Positions 1-10,915 are shown, numbered from the stretch's first letter. The stretch is DNA of 64,000 nt from Rhyacophila brunnea (GCA_022495005.1 JAGYXB010001798.1:434001-498000); one strand, 5' to 3'. Made by a program: numbers and translations. Notes: generated by a model from the sequence alone, not told the origin.

Positions 1-353
1 ATTCACTATTATAAAAGTTTTACTTACAGAAAAAAAATAAGTACTTAAGTGATTTTTCCTAATAATTAAAAAAAATCATTAATAAAATATGATCTAATCT
101 CGTGGTAACCATTATTCGTGTTTGGTTAACAATGTTTGTTCTACGTGTTTTTTGTGTGATAAAAATGTCTCTTTTGTGTACATTTTTTTAATGTGTATCA
201 AAGTGGTTATTAAGATTTTTGATTAGATTAACATTTAAAATATCTTATAAAATCTCAAGGAACACTTACTCAGCTGATACGTAATGTGGATAAAAAAGTA
301 AAAAACAACTTTTGGTTTTCGCTTATTGGTTACCAGCAAACTTGTGTAGTTAT
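1..353. other. AT-rich intergenic DNA
   Basis: No coding, RNA or repeat signal recognised. The short ORFs show no family motif. Confidence 0.6.
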
Positions 354-727
354 CTAAGGCTATAGGTACTTCAGCTGAGGCATGGTCTAAAAAGAACGTG
401 ACTAGGCGATGCGCGGATTGTGCAAATAACGCGAGCCGAACGAAATATAATTTGTCATAAAAATTCAACATGCGTCCTTTTATGTTATGTTTATTATTAT
501 ATTCGTAATAATAATAGTATATTCATAGACATGTTTTCTTTTTCAAGTACATGCGGAGCGTATTTAGTCATCTTTACACGATTTAAGAATACATTCCTCC
601 AACGCCATCACAAAATAATTTGACGTGCTCACACCTCGACTGTCAGTCTCCGATTGGCGAAGAGTGCGAAATTTCGTTCCACATACTGTTGAAAATTATT
701 TGCCGTTTCAATTATGTACGCTCTTAA
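354..727 (+). mobile_element. piggyBac-type (TTAA) MITE, copy 1
   Basis: A unit of about 366 bp between CTAA (354-357, one base off TTAA) and TTAA (724-727). The left end is GGCTATAGGTACTTCAG and the right end reads inward GAGCGTACATAATTG. It is the same family as 54398-54761, where the TTAA duplication is proven. It contains the conserved block CATGTTTTCTTTTTCAAGTA. Confidence 0.75.
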
Positions 728-1479
728 ATGAAAACCGAAAAAATTACCAGGTGTCAGCGCCACCTGTCAATGTTCTTGGATATGTCTCAAACTCTGTTAT
801 TTATTAAGTAGCTTATTTCGTATCTAAAAGCTACTGTGTATCCACTCAAAAAATCTCATAAATTTGAATTCATCATATTCTTGCAGAAATTTATATTTCC
901 ATTTTCATTTTCAAAATCATGGTTCCTAACCGACACCATACTTTTGTATACCTTTGTTTTATATCACACATTAATTTAATTAATTTTAATATCATTTAAT
1001 ACTTTCTACATACCAACTCAATCAGCAAGTACTGCGCTGTTTGTTCTCTTTCACGATCCGATGAAAAAAACGACTCTTTTATTTGCAAGTCAGTTAATTT
1101 TTCAAATTTAGAAATTTGCGCTTACGTGTTTTCTCCCACCTTATCTCTTTTAATACGTCTTCTTCCTGTCTCGCTCTCTCCTACACACTTACATTTAGAT
1201 AGATTTATTTATCCATCGATATAAGATTTTAAAAGTAAATTTAAAAATCGATGCTCTCGCAAAATGTAGCTGATTCCACTGCCGATATTTCATTGCTTTC
1301 ATGTTAAGTATTTTATCATTTTTAAATTTTATTATTTTTTCCGAGAATACTAAAACGGGACCACCCATATTATTTGTTTGTAATTCACAAACGTTTTTAT
1401 TAAATTGATGAATGATTGAAAAGGTCATTGCATTCGAAGTATGATCAATAACTAGCACTACCATCGAAACTTAAGGTTC
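728..1479. other. AT-rich intergenic DNA
   Basis: No gene or recognisable repeat. A pyrimidine-rich patch lies at about 1125-1195. Confidence 0.6.
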
Positions 1480-1487
1480 AAATAGAC

Positions 1488-1724
1488 CAGGGCTCGAAAT
1501 GGAACGGAACGCACCGGAGCGCCGTTCCGGCTCGTGAAATTTGTAAAATTATCACTCCGTCTCGTGGAAAAAATATGTTGACCGTCTGAGCTAGATAGGT
1601 CATAGAGTAGAAAATCTGACACACTCATTTTTATAAAATACACATACGATTTGATGACTATGTAAATATCTTCAGAAAATTTGTCGAGCGCTCCGGTTCG
1701 TAAACTTTTCCATTTCGAGCGCTG
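1488..1724. mobile_element. hAT MITE (CAGGGCTCGAAATGG family), copy 1
   Basis: A 237-bp element with ends CAGGGCTCGAAATGG and CCATTTCGAGCGCTG, and a perfect 8-bp target duplication AAATAGAC at 1480-1487 and 1725-1732. Length, CAG-type ends and an 8-bp duplication are typical of hAT MITEs. It has no coding capacity. Confidence 0.9.
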
Positions 1725-1732
1725 AAATAGAC

Positions 1733-2811
1733 TATATGACGATCGGGCACATATATGCTAAGAGCGATTTAGTGTCTATGATCATATCTATGCCATTCCC
1801 ACATATTATACATACATATTGTATGACAGCTATGACATCGTATTTACACTCTGTGACACCTGTGACACAGGACGCCAACATAAGAAACGGGGTTTTCGGC
1901 ATTTATATGACCTATCGTCATAGAGTCTATTTGAGCCATTACAGATTCGTTTCATGGCCTGACTTACCTAATCACAATAAATATACCTACGACTAATTAT
2001 TGTAAAATTATACTATTATTATGTATATAAATTTAAATAAAAGTGTTTTTATTAATTTTTATTCGTGTTTACTTTGTAGTGAGTGCCCAATCCTAATCCT
2101 AATACAATTTATAAATTTTAATAAGATTAATAATTACTGTTCGGAAAATTTTCTAAATAAATATTAGTCATAGGTAGAGATCTAAGAATAAAATGTTAAC
2201 GACATCTATGTATGATACTGTATATTAGAACAAATAATAAACTATTTATAATATTATAATGACTCGACGTCTTTTCGTGTGTTTATTTCATACGTCTAAT
2301 TAATTTTGCATTCATATTTCGGTATCATTAAATTTACGGGTATAACGTCTGTACCATTTTGACATTATAAATCAATTGATGTTCACCCTACCATAATATT
2401 ATCAAGGTACCTATCTATTATAATTAAAAAAACTCAATCCAAAATTCTTTTCCTCAAGAACAATATGCCGTAGGACGACACGATGTATGTATTATTATAA
2501 TTTGTCCCATTTAAATAACGATTGACATTATATGTCAAAAATAATCAATACTATTAACTATTTATGGATAGGTAGTAATTATACATCTTTTAAAATACTT
2601 ACGGGTTATAAATTATTTTATTTTAAACGAAATCTAATTATTACACTGCCATCTGTGGAAGTTATATAAAACTATCGCAAAGCTCTGAATAAATAATTAA
2701 TCGTAGGCATATTAGAAAATTACATAAGAAACAAAAATTGATGGGTCATTTCATTTATACGGAGACGGAGTAAATAAATATGTCACGATATCTCTGAGAA
2801 TAAATTGAAAA
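1733..2811. other. AT-rich intergenic DNA
   Basis: An 86-codon open frame at 1736-1996 has no recognisable domain or splice context, so I do not call it a gene. Nothing else was recognised. Confidence 0.55.
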
Positions 2812-3292
2812 ATAATTACTAGATAAAAAGAACTTTTTATATACAACGTTTTTAAATTTTCTGTTGTATTATTATGCTCAATATGCTCAAACTTGTACTT
2901 GATATGAAGTAAATAAAAAACAAATATAGAATACTGAAATGTCATTTTGAAATTTCATTTTGATTTCCATAGTAACGCACATATACATTAATAATTTAGT
3001 TGCTAGGACCATCGCCTTAGCAACCAATAATAGTCTTTTACTTTTTACAGATTTTTCTGAAATAACTTTCCATACAAAACAGAATTAACTGAAAATGAAT
3101 TCAATTCTGCTTAAAGATGGCAAAAAGTATTAAAAGAATGCATATGCATCGTGTTCTGAAAGTAAAGTAAATTCTAAAAGTTTCAAATGTCTAGCTAGTC
3201 GGAAATCTAGTTAAAAATCGATTGCAAGATTTGTAATGGATAAACAACCACCGGACAAATAAGAATACGAGCTAATAAAAACGTTGTAAAAT
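2812..3292 (-). mobile_element. MITE family A, copy 1
   Basis: About 480 bp, reverse of the other copies. Hallmarks in family orientation: ACAACGTTTTTATTAGCTCG, TTGCAATCGATTTTTAACT, ACTAGCTAGACATTTGAAAC, a GGTTGCTA...TAGCAAC hairpin, TGAAATGTCA...TGACATTTCA, and AAAGTTCTTTTTATCTTGTA at the far end. Confidence 0.85.
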
Positions 3293-3479
3293 AACATTTC
3301 TTTCGTCATTTATTGAATATGTAACGAAAATCATATAAACCTTTCATTTCAAGTGTTCGAAGTTAAATTAATATCAGATAAGAATCGGTTTTGTTAAGAC
3401 AACAGCTTACAGTCATGATTAATTATTAATTATTCATTGCACTGTCTATCTCCAAACGTCTCTCAATTTTCCACAAAAC

Positions 3480-3545
3480 GGAGCGATGCTCTCGAGGATG
3501 AACCAAAGCTACGTTCCAGTCTACACCGGTTCATTTCGAGCACTG
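3480..3545. repeat. Degraded end of a CAGGGCTCGAAATGG-like hAT MITE
   Basis: The minus strand reads CAGTGCTCGAAATGAACCGG, like the end of the elements at 1488 and 35586. The partner end was not found. Confidence 0.4.
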
Positions 3546-3562
3546 GATACAATGACAGATTA

Positions 3563-4013
3563 AGGGCTTGCGCAGACAGAGAGCGGTCGGAGTTCTGCGT
3601 TCAACCGACCGTTGACCGCTAACGTTCAGGGACAGAAGACAGGTGGCGGTCAACAATAAGCGTTCCATTTGTTTACAAACGTTGTACTGACACAAGCGCT
3701 GCATAATGCGAGACCGCTATATTCCGACTGCGAGTGGAAGTGAGAAAGCACCGCTGTTGCGTACTCACTCCCTCGTGTGGTTTCGCTCTATGTTGTGTGA
3801 CTGCTCAAATTCCTATGACGGGACTGGACGGGAGGTACGGCGTTCTTTGTAATTCCGGGCATAGAACTCCAGAACTCTAGCGTTCCAATTGACCGGCGCG
3901 GTCTGACCGCCGGCTGTGTACCCATACAGTATGAAGTCCATACAGTACAAAGAACGCCGAACTCCGAACGCGGAACGCAGACCGCCTGACCGCGTTCTGT
4001 CTGCGCAAGCCCT
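3563..4013. mobile_element. GC-rich foldback element, 451 bp
   Basis: A perfect 18-bp inverted terminus, AGGGCTTGCGCAGACAGA (3563-3580 and complement at 3996-4013), followed by looser complementarity rich in GCGGTC and CCGACC. Base composition is far above the surroundings. No clear target duplication. The ORFs inside are by-products of the GC-rich arms. Confidence 0.75.
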
Positions 4014-4393
4014 AAACATACAGACAAACAGCAAAATGTGCCACAAAGGCGACCAAATTTAGAAGGTGGCCTAAATTATTTTCAGTTTTGTTTTCATGTC
4101 ATGGTACACCATAAAACAATGAAGTCGAAGAAAATCAAAAAAAAAACAAAAAAATAAGAAAAACCACCATAAAACTCGTGTCCGAAAATATATACGTATG
4201 CAGTTCGCCGTATCACACATCACCGTCAAATGTTGTATCGGAAATATAAATGGTCGTATATTAAAGACCGTCTTTTTGGGTCTCATAGTACTGAGATAAA
4301 AATCATGTTTAAATGACACACGGCTCTCGTCGGTTTACAGGAAGCCAGCGGCAAACGAATTTAAAAAACAGCCGATACCTACTGGATTTTTTG

Positions 4394-4423
4394 TTAGGTT
4401 AGGTTAGGTTAGGTTAGGTTAGG
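4394..4423 (+). repeat. Interstitial (TTAGG)6 array
   Basis: Six perfect TTAGG units, the common insect telomere repeat, inside ordinary AT-rich DNA. It may mark a repaired break or a telomere-targeting element end. Confidence 0.9.
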
Positions 4424-5459
4424 TTTTTATTCTTGAATTCATGAATTTTGCCAAAATCGGCTATGAAAATAGAGATGACCGTTTGTTCCGTAATTCCTTG
4501 GTTTCTTGTAGATAACAAATCGACTAAGCTGATTTTCACTGGTTCCCGTAACAACCTATAACTAAATTTAAATTTTCAAATACACTCCACATTACCACAG
4601 TAACATTTACAATACTAACGCAGGGATATGTACAGACTTACTTTATTATAGAACTTAATTAGAAATATATAGGTATATATTATATTATGTTATATATTAT
4701 AAATTCGATATTTTATTCTTGAAAATTTGGATATGTTTATTTAGTGGAAGTAGAGATGGGGGCAGCTTTTCATTACCAGCTGTCAAAATAATAATTAAAA
4801 GTTAGATCATTATTTTAAAAAAATCGGTGTGTGTACCTACTTATGTACGCGCGTTAGAAGGTAACAAACAAAACTTGTGATAACCTAGATTCTTCGACTA
4901 GCTCTTAATAATTATCTTGTTAAATTACACACTCAAGAAAAAGGGCTGCTTATTGGAGCGCCGTTGGCTTATTTCTATACACTTTAACTTATATTACTAA
5001 ATTATACAATTGTTTCTCGTTGTTTTTATTTTTAAAGTAACAACTGTCACTCTGACGTTTAATCGTTTGTTTACGCAAGGAATTGCTAATGGCCGACAAT
5101 AATAAATTCGTTGCCTAGGCAACAACGGAAAAATTCTACTATCAAACTTGCATTTGTATATAGCTGACTGATTCGCATCTAACTTCATACTGTCGCGCAC
5201 TTTCGTAACTCTCACTTTCACTCTCTACCAAACGCCCATAAAGAAGTATAACTTCAAAAAGATTTTTCTACGCCGTTAAATCATATTTAATTTTTAATAT
5301 TTAAAATAATCTATATTATCTCTAAGGGCCTAAGACACTGGGAGTGGCGCGCGTGGCGGAAAAGAGCTTCCTGTGTGCTTTAGTCGTAATAATTTTTTGT
5401 TCAGTATTTGTTAATTTTGAAAACTAACCAATAAACACCATCTATTTTGCGTGTATAAT
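4424..5459. other. AT-rich intergenic DNA
   Basis: No gene. About 4825-4865 (ATCGGTGTGTGTACCTACTT, then ACGCGCGTTAGAAG) recurs in reverse near 39550-39590, so it is a dispersed repeat. The stretch about 5225-5250 (ACCAAACGCCCATAAAGAAG) has a reverse match near 38925-38950. Confidence 0.5.
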
Positions 5460-5700
5460 CTTTTAGACATGCCACATCGGGATGTTAAAGAAAACATTAC
5501 ATGCCCCACAGACAGTATCACAAATATATGAATGCCACAAGTCTGCCAGTGACCACAGACCTTGCATGTCGAAGGACGTAGAATGTCATGGTCTTTAACA
5601 AAGACTAGAAAAAAATACTATTACATTTACTTGTATTTAATGTATTTTTTCCGTTTCTGGGAAGGGGGGGGTCCGGAAACGAAACCTCCTCCACTTGTAG
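5460..5700. repeat. Dispersed repeat, copy 1 (partner 60300-60570)
   Basis: Shares with 60300-60570 the ordered blocks CCACATCGGGATGTTAAA, ATGCCCCAGA-like, TGTATTTTTTCCGTTTCTGG and GGGGTCCGGAAACGAAACC. Identity unknown; perhaps the 3' part of an old retroelement. Confidence 0.5.
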
Positions 5701-6350
5701 AATGAATCACAATCAAGATAAATATTAAAATAGTAAAAATGAAGGTTACCGACTTCGAAACTAAGAACTTCAAATACATTCTGCAATAAACAATAAAAAA
5801 TGTGTAAAATTGTTTTTTTTATACAAATGACAATTCCATCAAGAATGAAAAACATAATAATTGAAGAAATATCTGCACTGTTTCATCGGAAATAACAACG
5901 TGCGGTCTTGTTAAATGTTATTTTGATAGGGCGCAAGTTGTTACGATGTGAACTTGTAAAAACAGCATTTAATTTGTTGGCAATATTTCCAGGTGTGGAA
6001 TGTGTTAAATTTCAAATGAATGGTTATGTAAAGCTTACAAACTGTTGAATAATTTATATGTAGGTAAAATCATTATATAATAATATTATATTGGTCTGGA
6101 TTAGACGTAATATTTTAATGTAATATTAAAGATAGATTTAACACTGGCGTTGACTAAACCGTAAAATAACGTGAAAGATTAATGCAATAGATACATACTA
6201 AAAACGTTTTAGAATACTTTTTTTCAGACGTTATATAAGGAAAAAAATATTCATTTCCAACGTAGAAACTGCCGTTTTTCAAGGGCACTTTTGTAGTTTT
6301 TGACAATTGGGTAAGATTTGATTAAAAAATATAATATTGGCTTGAAATAA
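5701..6350. other. AT-rich intergenic DNA downstream of gene 1
   Basis: No gene or repeat recognised. Confidence 0.6.
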
Positions 6351-6356
6351 TTTATT
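6351..6356 (-). terminator. Poly(A) signal of cuticle gene 1
   Basis: AATAAA on the minus strand, about 50 nt after the TAG stop. The surrounding 3' UTR (TTAAGTAGCAATGCTGTAAA) is nearly identical in gene 2 and partly kept in gene 3. Confidence 0.75.
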
Positions 6357-6406
6357 TACAGCATTGCTACTTAAAACTAGAGTTTATCGATTATCAGTGG
6401 TTGTTT

Positions 6407-7929
6407 CTAATGGTGGTAGTATGACTGAGCTGGGGCAGCATGAGCATATGATTGGTATGCTGGGGCAGCATGAGAATAGGATTGGTATGCTGGGGCAGCA
6501 TGAGAATAGGATTGGTAAGCTGGGGCAGCATGAGCATAGGATTGGTAAGATGGGGCAGCGTAGTGAGCTACTGGAGCGGCGACTTTGATGGCAGGGGTGG
6601 CATAGTGGGCTACTGGGGCAGAAGCGTAGTGATGGGCAACTGGGGCAGCGGCGTAGTGGGCTACTGGGGCGGCAGCATAGGCTACTGGGGCGGCAACTTT
6701 GACGATGGGTTTGTAAGCGGGGACAGCGTGCTGGGTTGGTTCACGGTGGACGACGGCGTTGAATCCGTTGTGGGCATCAGCGGTGTATTCTACGGTACGG
6801 CGGGTTCCGTCATCTTCGATCAGGGAGTATGATCCTTGGACTTGATCTCCATGACGGACTTCCTTCTGGCTCTTGATGTCACCGGTGTGCTCATCATGGA
6901 CGGAGTATTCGAAGTTGTATTCGGCGGGGCCATCGGCGTATTGCTCATGTTGGGGAGCGTAGTGGGCTACTGGAGCGGAAGCGTAGTGGGCAATGGGGGC
7001 GGCAACCTTGGCGTAGTGGGCTACTGGGGCAGCAGCGTAGTGAGCTACTGGGGCAGCCGCGTAATGGGCTAATGGGGCAGCTGCGTAGTGAGCCACTGGT
7101 GCGGCAGCATAGTGGGAGACTGGAGCGATGACTCCAGCTTGGGCCACAGCCACGAAGCAAGCGAGGGCGAAGATCTATAAAAATTAAATTATTATTAATA
7201 AAAATAACTAATTTATTATATTCTGTAACAACCATTTTGTATACAATAATCTAGCAAAATATACTTCAGATATAATACAGAATGCATTTTAATGAAAAAA
7301 TATGCAACATTGACTTGTATCTACCTTAAAGTATAGGTAGTAAACAAACTGTACTATAAATTCTTTAGATGGGACTGATTTAACATTTTTGGCGTTTAGG
7401 GCTGCTTTAATAATGTAAAACTCAATAATTCTGAGAGAACGAGATACTAATAATTATTGTATTTAAGATTAATTAAATTCGAACAAAATTGCGCCGCAGG
7501 CGATAAAAAAAATAAACGGGAACATTTTCGTCAAAAAATTGTAAACAATTTGAGAATACAGCTACTGAATTATCGCTTTAAATGATTAAAACATTAATAA
7601 TTAAGTTGATTTGTGTATAATATTAGTTAATTCAGAATTATTAAAAATATATTTGTTTTGTAATGTAAATTCATTCAAAAGGGTAGCCATGGCCCGCCAT
7701 TGACTCTCCGTTGAATCAGTCTATAATAGCTGACACAGATGTAATATCACACGATTAAAAAAACATTAAATAACTAAACACGATCACTCAAATTAAATAT
7801 GTATAATAGAAGTAAATAAGATATTATATTTTATCATTAATTTATACTTCGAACAATAATATTCTAGTCAAATACTCGTAATAAGGGAGGAACAATTATA
7901 TATTGTTTTAAACGTACTTTGAAAGCCAT
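6407..7929 (-). CDS. RR-2 cuticular protein, gene 1 (two exons, 259 aa)
   Basis: Structural cuticle protein that would bind chitin in the exoskeleton after secretion by epidermis. Exon 1 is 7918-7929 (MAFK) and ends at a GTACGT donor. Exon 2 is 6407-7174, after a TATAG acceptor. Joined in phase 0 they give a 259-aa precursor. Residues 1-17 form a signal peptide with likely cleavage AQA|G. Four AAAP(V/L)AHY octapeptides follow, then the RR-2 domain at about residues 89-150 ([41 protein letters not shown]; Pfam Chitin_bind_4 type). The tail has more APVAHY units and four copies of YQSY(A/S)HAAPA at about 214-253, absent from the other two genes, and ends YYHH. The apparent GTG start at 7153 is an artefact: the frame runs open upstream to the acceptor. 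The mature protein has no cysteine, as is usual in the family. RR-2 identity is secure. The tissue and stage of expression are not visible. Confidence 0.95.
6431..6550 (-). repeat. Four 30-bp tandem repeats in gene 1
   Basis: Four exact-period 30-bp units begin at 6431, 6461, 6491 and 6521. They encode the decapeptide YQSY(A/S)HAAPA. Gene 3 keeps only a single AYAHAAPA and gene 2 none, so this is a gene-specific expansion that leaves the frame intact. Confidence 0.9.
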
Positions 7930-7987
7930 TTTGTGTTCTGTCGATAACTGTTTGAAACAAACTGTGCTTTTCACAAATTCTGCAGAG

Positions 7988-7996
7988 CCTTTTATA
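7988..7996 (-). promoter_or_regulatory. TATA box of cuticle gene 1
   Basis: The minus strand reads TATAAAAGG. An arthropod-type initiator, CACAGTTTG, lies downstream with its A at 7963, 33 bp from the first T of the box. This gives a 34-nt leader to the ATG at 7929. The same spacing occurs in genes 2 and 3. Confidence 0.85.
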
Positions 7997-8061
7997 TTAA
8001 AAACTTTTGATTACAGCCTCCCACCCTGACACGAACATTTCTTTACAAACACATGGTGATA

Positions 8062-8116
8062 GTCAATTGTTTTACGCTGTTAATTTTTAGAACAGTTTTG
8101 AAGGTAAAGGTCGATG
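8062..8116 (-). promoter_or_regulatory. Upstream block of gene 1 shared with gene 2
   Basis: GTCAATTGTTTTACGCTG at 8062-8079 matches 16 of 18 bases at 15868-15885 in front of gene 2, at nearly the same distance from the ATG (133 and 136 bp). About 20 bp further upstream both genes carry GAAGGTAAAG. Here it continues as AGGTAAAGGTCG, two adjacent half-sites like those bound by nuclear receptors. Conservation inside otherwise diverged AT-rich flanks suggests a regulatory element. The binding factor is inferred only. Confidence 0.4.
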
Positions 8117-8424
8117 TTCCTTTCGAAATATTCACCAATGTCCGGTGTAGTATTAGGTTATATTTTGTACATTTTGCCTAGGGGGAGATATAAAATTGTA
8201 TACCGAAACATTATAAATGAATAACGGCTGATATTAATTAGTTTTTTTTTAAGTTCGGTTTATTTATCTAGATCAGGGGTTAACTATTACAATAATTAAC
8301 TAATATGACGATTATTCAATTCTTTTATGTTTTATCAGCTTTAAGCTATTAACCATAACATCATTGAGCTGTTAAAACCTCCAATGTCACACTTTTGTAA
8401 CAACTTTGTTTCATATTCTGTTAA
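8117..8424. other. Upstream flank of gene 1
   Basis: AT-rich, no further motif recognised. Confidence 0.5.
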
Positions 8425-8870
8425 TTTTACCACGTTTTTCTTAGCTCGTATTCTTGTTTGTCCGGTGGTTGTTTATCCATTACAAATCTTGCAATCGATT
8501 TTTAACTAACTTCCCGACTAGCTAGACATTTTAAACTTTTATAATACATCAGAACACGATTACAATACATTCTTTTAATACTTTTAGCCATCATTAAGTA
8601 GAATTGAATTCATTTTCAGTTAATTCTGTTTTGTATGAAAAGTTATTTCGGAAGAAATCCGTAATCCAATCCACTATTATTGGTTGCTAAGGGGGTGGTC
8701 CTAGCAACTAAATTATTAATATATACGTGCGTTACTATGGAAATCAAAATGACATTTCAGTATTCTATATTTGTTTGTTTGTCTGTTGCAAAATAGCAAA
8801 AAAGTTTATATGATTCAAAAGAAAATTTAAAAATATGGTGTACAAAAAGTTCTTTTTATCTTGTAATTAT
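8425..8870 (+). mobile_element. MITE family A, copy 2
   Basis: About 446 bp, from TTTTACCACGTTTTTCTTAG to TTCTTTTTATCTTGTAATTA. Most family landmarks are present, but the segment around the TGACATTTCA palindrome is shortened. Confidence 0.85.
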
Positions 8871-9624
8871 CTATTATAAACATACCACATAAGCGTGAAG
8901 TTCGATACTTTTGACAGAAAATATGACGTAGTTAGAGCAACGCCGAGTATGCCCTTAGTATCCTTGATATCAAATCAGTGACCCCATGGCTGCAGGATGT
9001 AGATAACAACGTAGAAAGTTTTACCCAGGGAATGATGGGAACTGAAATACATAACGGGTAAGGCGATAGCAGATAACCGACTCGAGTAAGGGAGAATCTG
9101 CGTTAAGCTTACACACGTGTCAAGAATACGTTTTACGTCGAATATTGAAAACTGCTTTCGGTTTATGCATGTATGCTCATTTAATGTTGGTGTATTACAC
9201 ACACTATTGCACGTGCATAATGCGTGCTTCATTTTCGTAGGACACTCATACATTCAAAACCCTGCTTTAACATGCGGCGTATTGAATATAGCCTATCGGT
9301 ATTCTATTTATTATCTGTTCTGTGGTTTTACTAAAACAAAATGACAATCACCAAGAAAAATTATCTTACATATTTTAATAAACCCGGCAACGCTTTACAT
9401 ATCACCAAAATTAAAATATAATTAATAATTGTAAAAACCACATATCTAGTTTTAATATCACCGTAATACTTTCAATGTGCATCGTCATCATATCAGAGCT
9501 TTTAAAAATACTAGTTGATGACAGGCTTAGAAAGTTGGAGGCCCGAGGCACTGACTGATTTTGAGACACCCCATAAACAATTATTAAACACATCAATGTA
9601 TCTTTCCCCATTCAATTAATATTA
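8871..9624. other. Intergenic DNA, no feature recognised
   Basis: Open frames of 92 and 75 codons overlap on opposite strands and match no family I know. Confidence 0.5.
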
Positions 9625-9850
9625 AAAGCGACAGTGATGACGTATAAACTTGCCTTTCATCCGGGGCTCCAGGTTCAATACCTAGTGAGATCACAATATT
9701 TATGTGATTTTTTCAAAGCCTTTGTACCTATTTGAAATTGTTTCACTTCTATTACTAATTATATTACTGTTTCACCACACAACTGTCATTGGGCGTCAAG
9801 GCCAGTTGTAGTATTAAGAGAAGAATATATATATATATCTATATATTATA
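9625..9850 (+). mobile_element. tRNA-derived SINE (SINE2), copy 1
   Basis: A B-box-like GGTTCAATACC at 9672-9682 is followed by a body shared with 45950-46165 (ATTGTTTCAC, TATTACTAA, GGCCAGTTGTAGT, AGAATAT). It ends in an (AT)n microsatellite at 9826-9850. Confidence 0.65.
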
Positions 9851-9889
9851 ATATACATCAATAAATTTAAAAAATATATGAATTTTCCT

Positions 9890-10140
9890 GGTAAATATGT
9901 TCGTATTTGATTGAGTGGTTATATAGGTCCTTTGAAAATGTTGTCTTTTTGGATTCTATGCTTTGGGTAATATTTTATACTGCCTACTCAATGTGTGAGA
10001 AATGGTCCTACGCATCTTTTTAAGATTTCCGTATAATTTAATAATTATACGACTAGTTTGATCTGTTTCGAGGCCCCTTTTAAATCTTCTGACGAATCAA
10101 TTGCGTTATTTGCGTTAAAGAAAATCGCCGCGTACCTTCC
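9890..10140 (-). mobile_element. Fragment of the CAGTGGCGATTTTC repeat family
   Basis: The minus strand reads GCGATTTTCTTTAACGCAAA, GGGGCCTCGAAACAGATCAA and later ACACATTGAGTAGGCAG. It matches 52330-52510 along its length and the ends at 16827, 57500 and 59905. Confidence 0.6.
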
Positions 10141-10439
10141 CCTACCTGATATTTAGATAAATCAAATTATTCAGACTTACATTCTTTTAATAGACGTACA
10201 ATACTTACCTTTATTTTTGTGACGATAAAGCAGTTACATATTTATATTTTCTTTAATATGTGACAATTCCACAACACTCATCATGTCATTTTGCGTCTAA
10301 TAAATTAATATCTGATTCTTATTCAATGGGCATTGTTTTTCATGAATATGCAAGAATTCTTTAATAGAGGTCATTTGTTTTCATGAAATTATTTCTTATG
10401 TGAGGTAGACAAACATACGCAATGTGATAGAGGTCGTTG

Positions 10440-10860
10440 AAATGATGAAATTCCAATGTGTCAGATATATTTTTCGGCGAACGGATAGCCGTATGTAGTC
10501 ATATTGTGGAACCCAAACGGCTTTAATTGACTGCAGAGACGCTCTAAAACCTGCCGAATAGATGAACTCAGAACGTTCGGTGGATATACGTGGCAGCTAA
10601 GAACTAGGGACCAAAAAGACTGAAGAGAGCTAGGGGAAGCCTTCATCCAGCAGTAGATCAACCAAAATAGGATTCATTTCCAAAACTGTTATTGAAAAGT
10701 TCTAACTAGTAATAATTGAAAAACAAATTGGGATCAAAACTATCGGCGGATCTGCTTGGCAGCGATGAATTATTGTGTATCGAGGAAGGAGCTAGGGGAC
10801 GTCTTAATTCAGCAGTGAGTCGACTCTGACTAATGATTATGATGATAGAATTAAAAAAAC
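10440..10860 (+). mobile_element. Two 3' ends of an RTE-type LINE in tandem
   Basis: Plus-strand frames read RWIYVAAKN, then (after stops and a one-base shift) RELGEAFIQQ and a stop at 10654-10656. A second end reads ELGDVLIQQ with a stop at 10816-10818, followed by an ATGATTATGATGATAG tail. The pattern W..VA.KNW...RD.WR.LGEAFIQQ-stop with a TGATG-like tail is the carboxyl terminus of a common insect endonuclease/reverse-transcriptase LINE. Both copies are dead. Confidence 0.65.
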
Positions 10861-10915
10861 AATTTACTTTCATCATATGAGAAATTTATAGGGCCCACAA
10901 TACGCTCAACGTAGG

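Noticed and set aside
1736..1996. 86-codon open frame
   Set aside because: No domain, no coding bias over its surroundings and no splice or promoter context; length is within chance for this composition.
6452..6832. 126-codon plus-strand frame opposite cuticle gene 1
   Set aside because: It is the antisense of the GC-rich [12 protein letters not shown] repeats; the Gly/Trp-rich product has no independent support. The same applies to frames at 6836-7072, 12110-12667 and 28927-29589.
6945..7235. Minus-strand frame of 96 codons overlapping gene 1
   Set aside because: A shifted frame of the same exon giving Ser/Arg/Cys/Pro-rich sequence; the RR-2 frame is clearly the real one. Equivalent shadows exist at 12471-12710 and 29306-29599.
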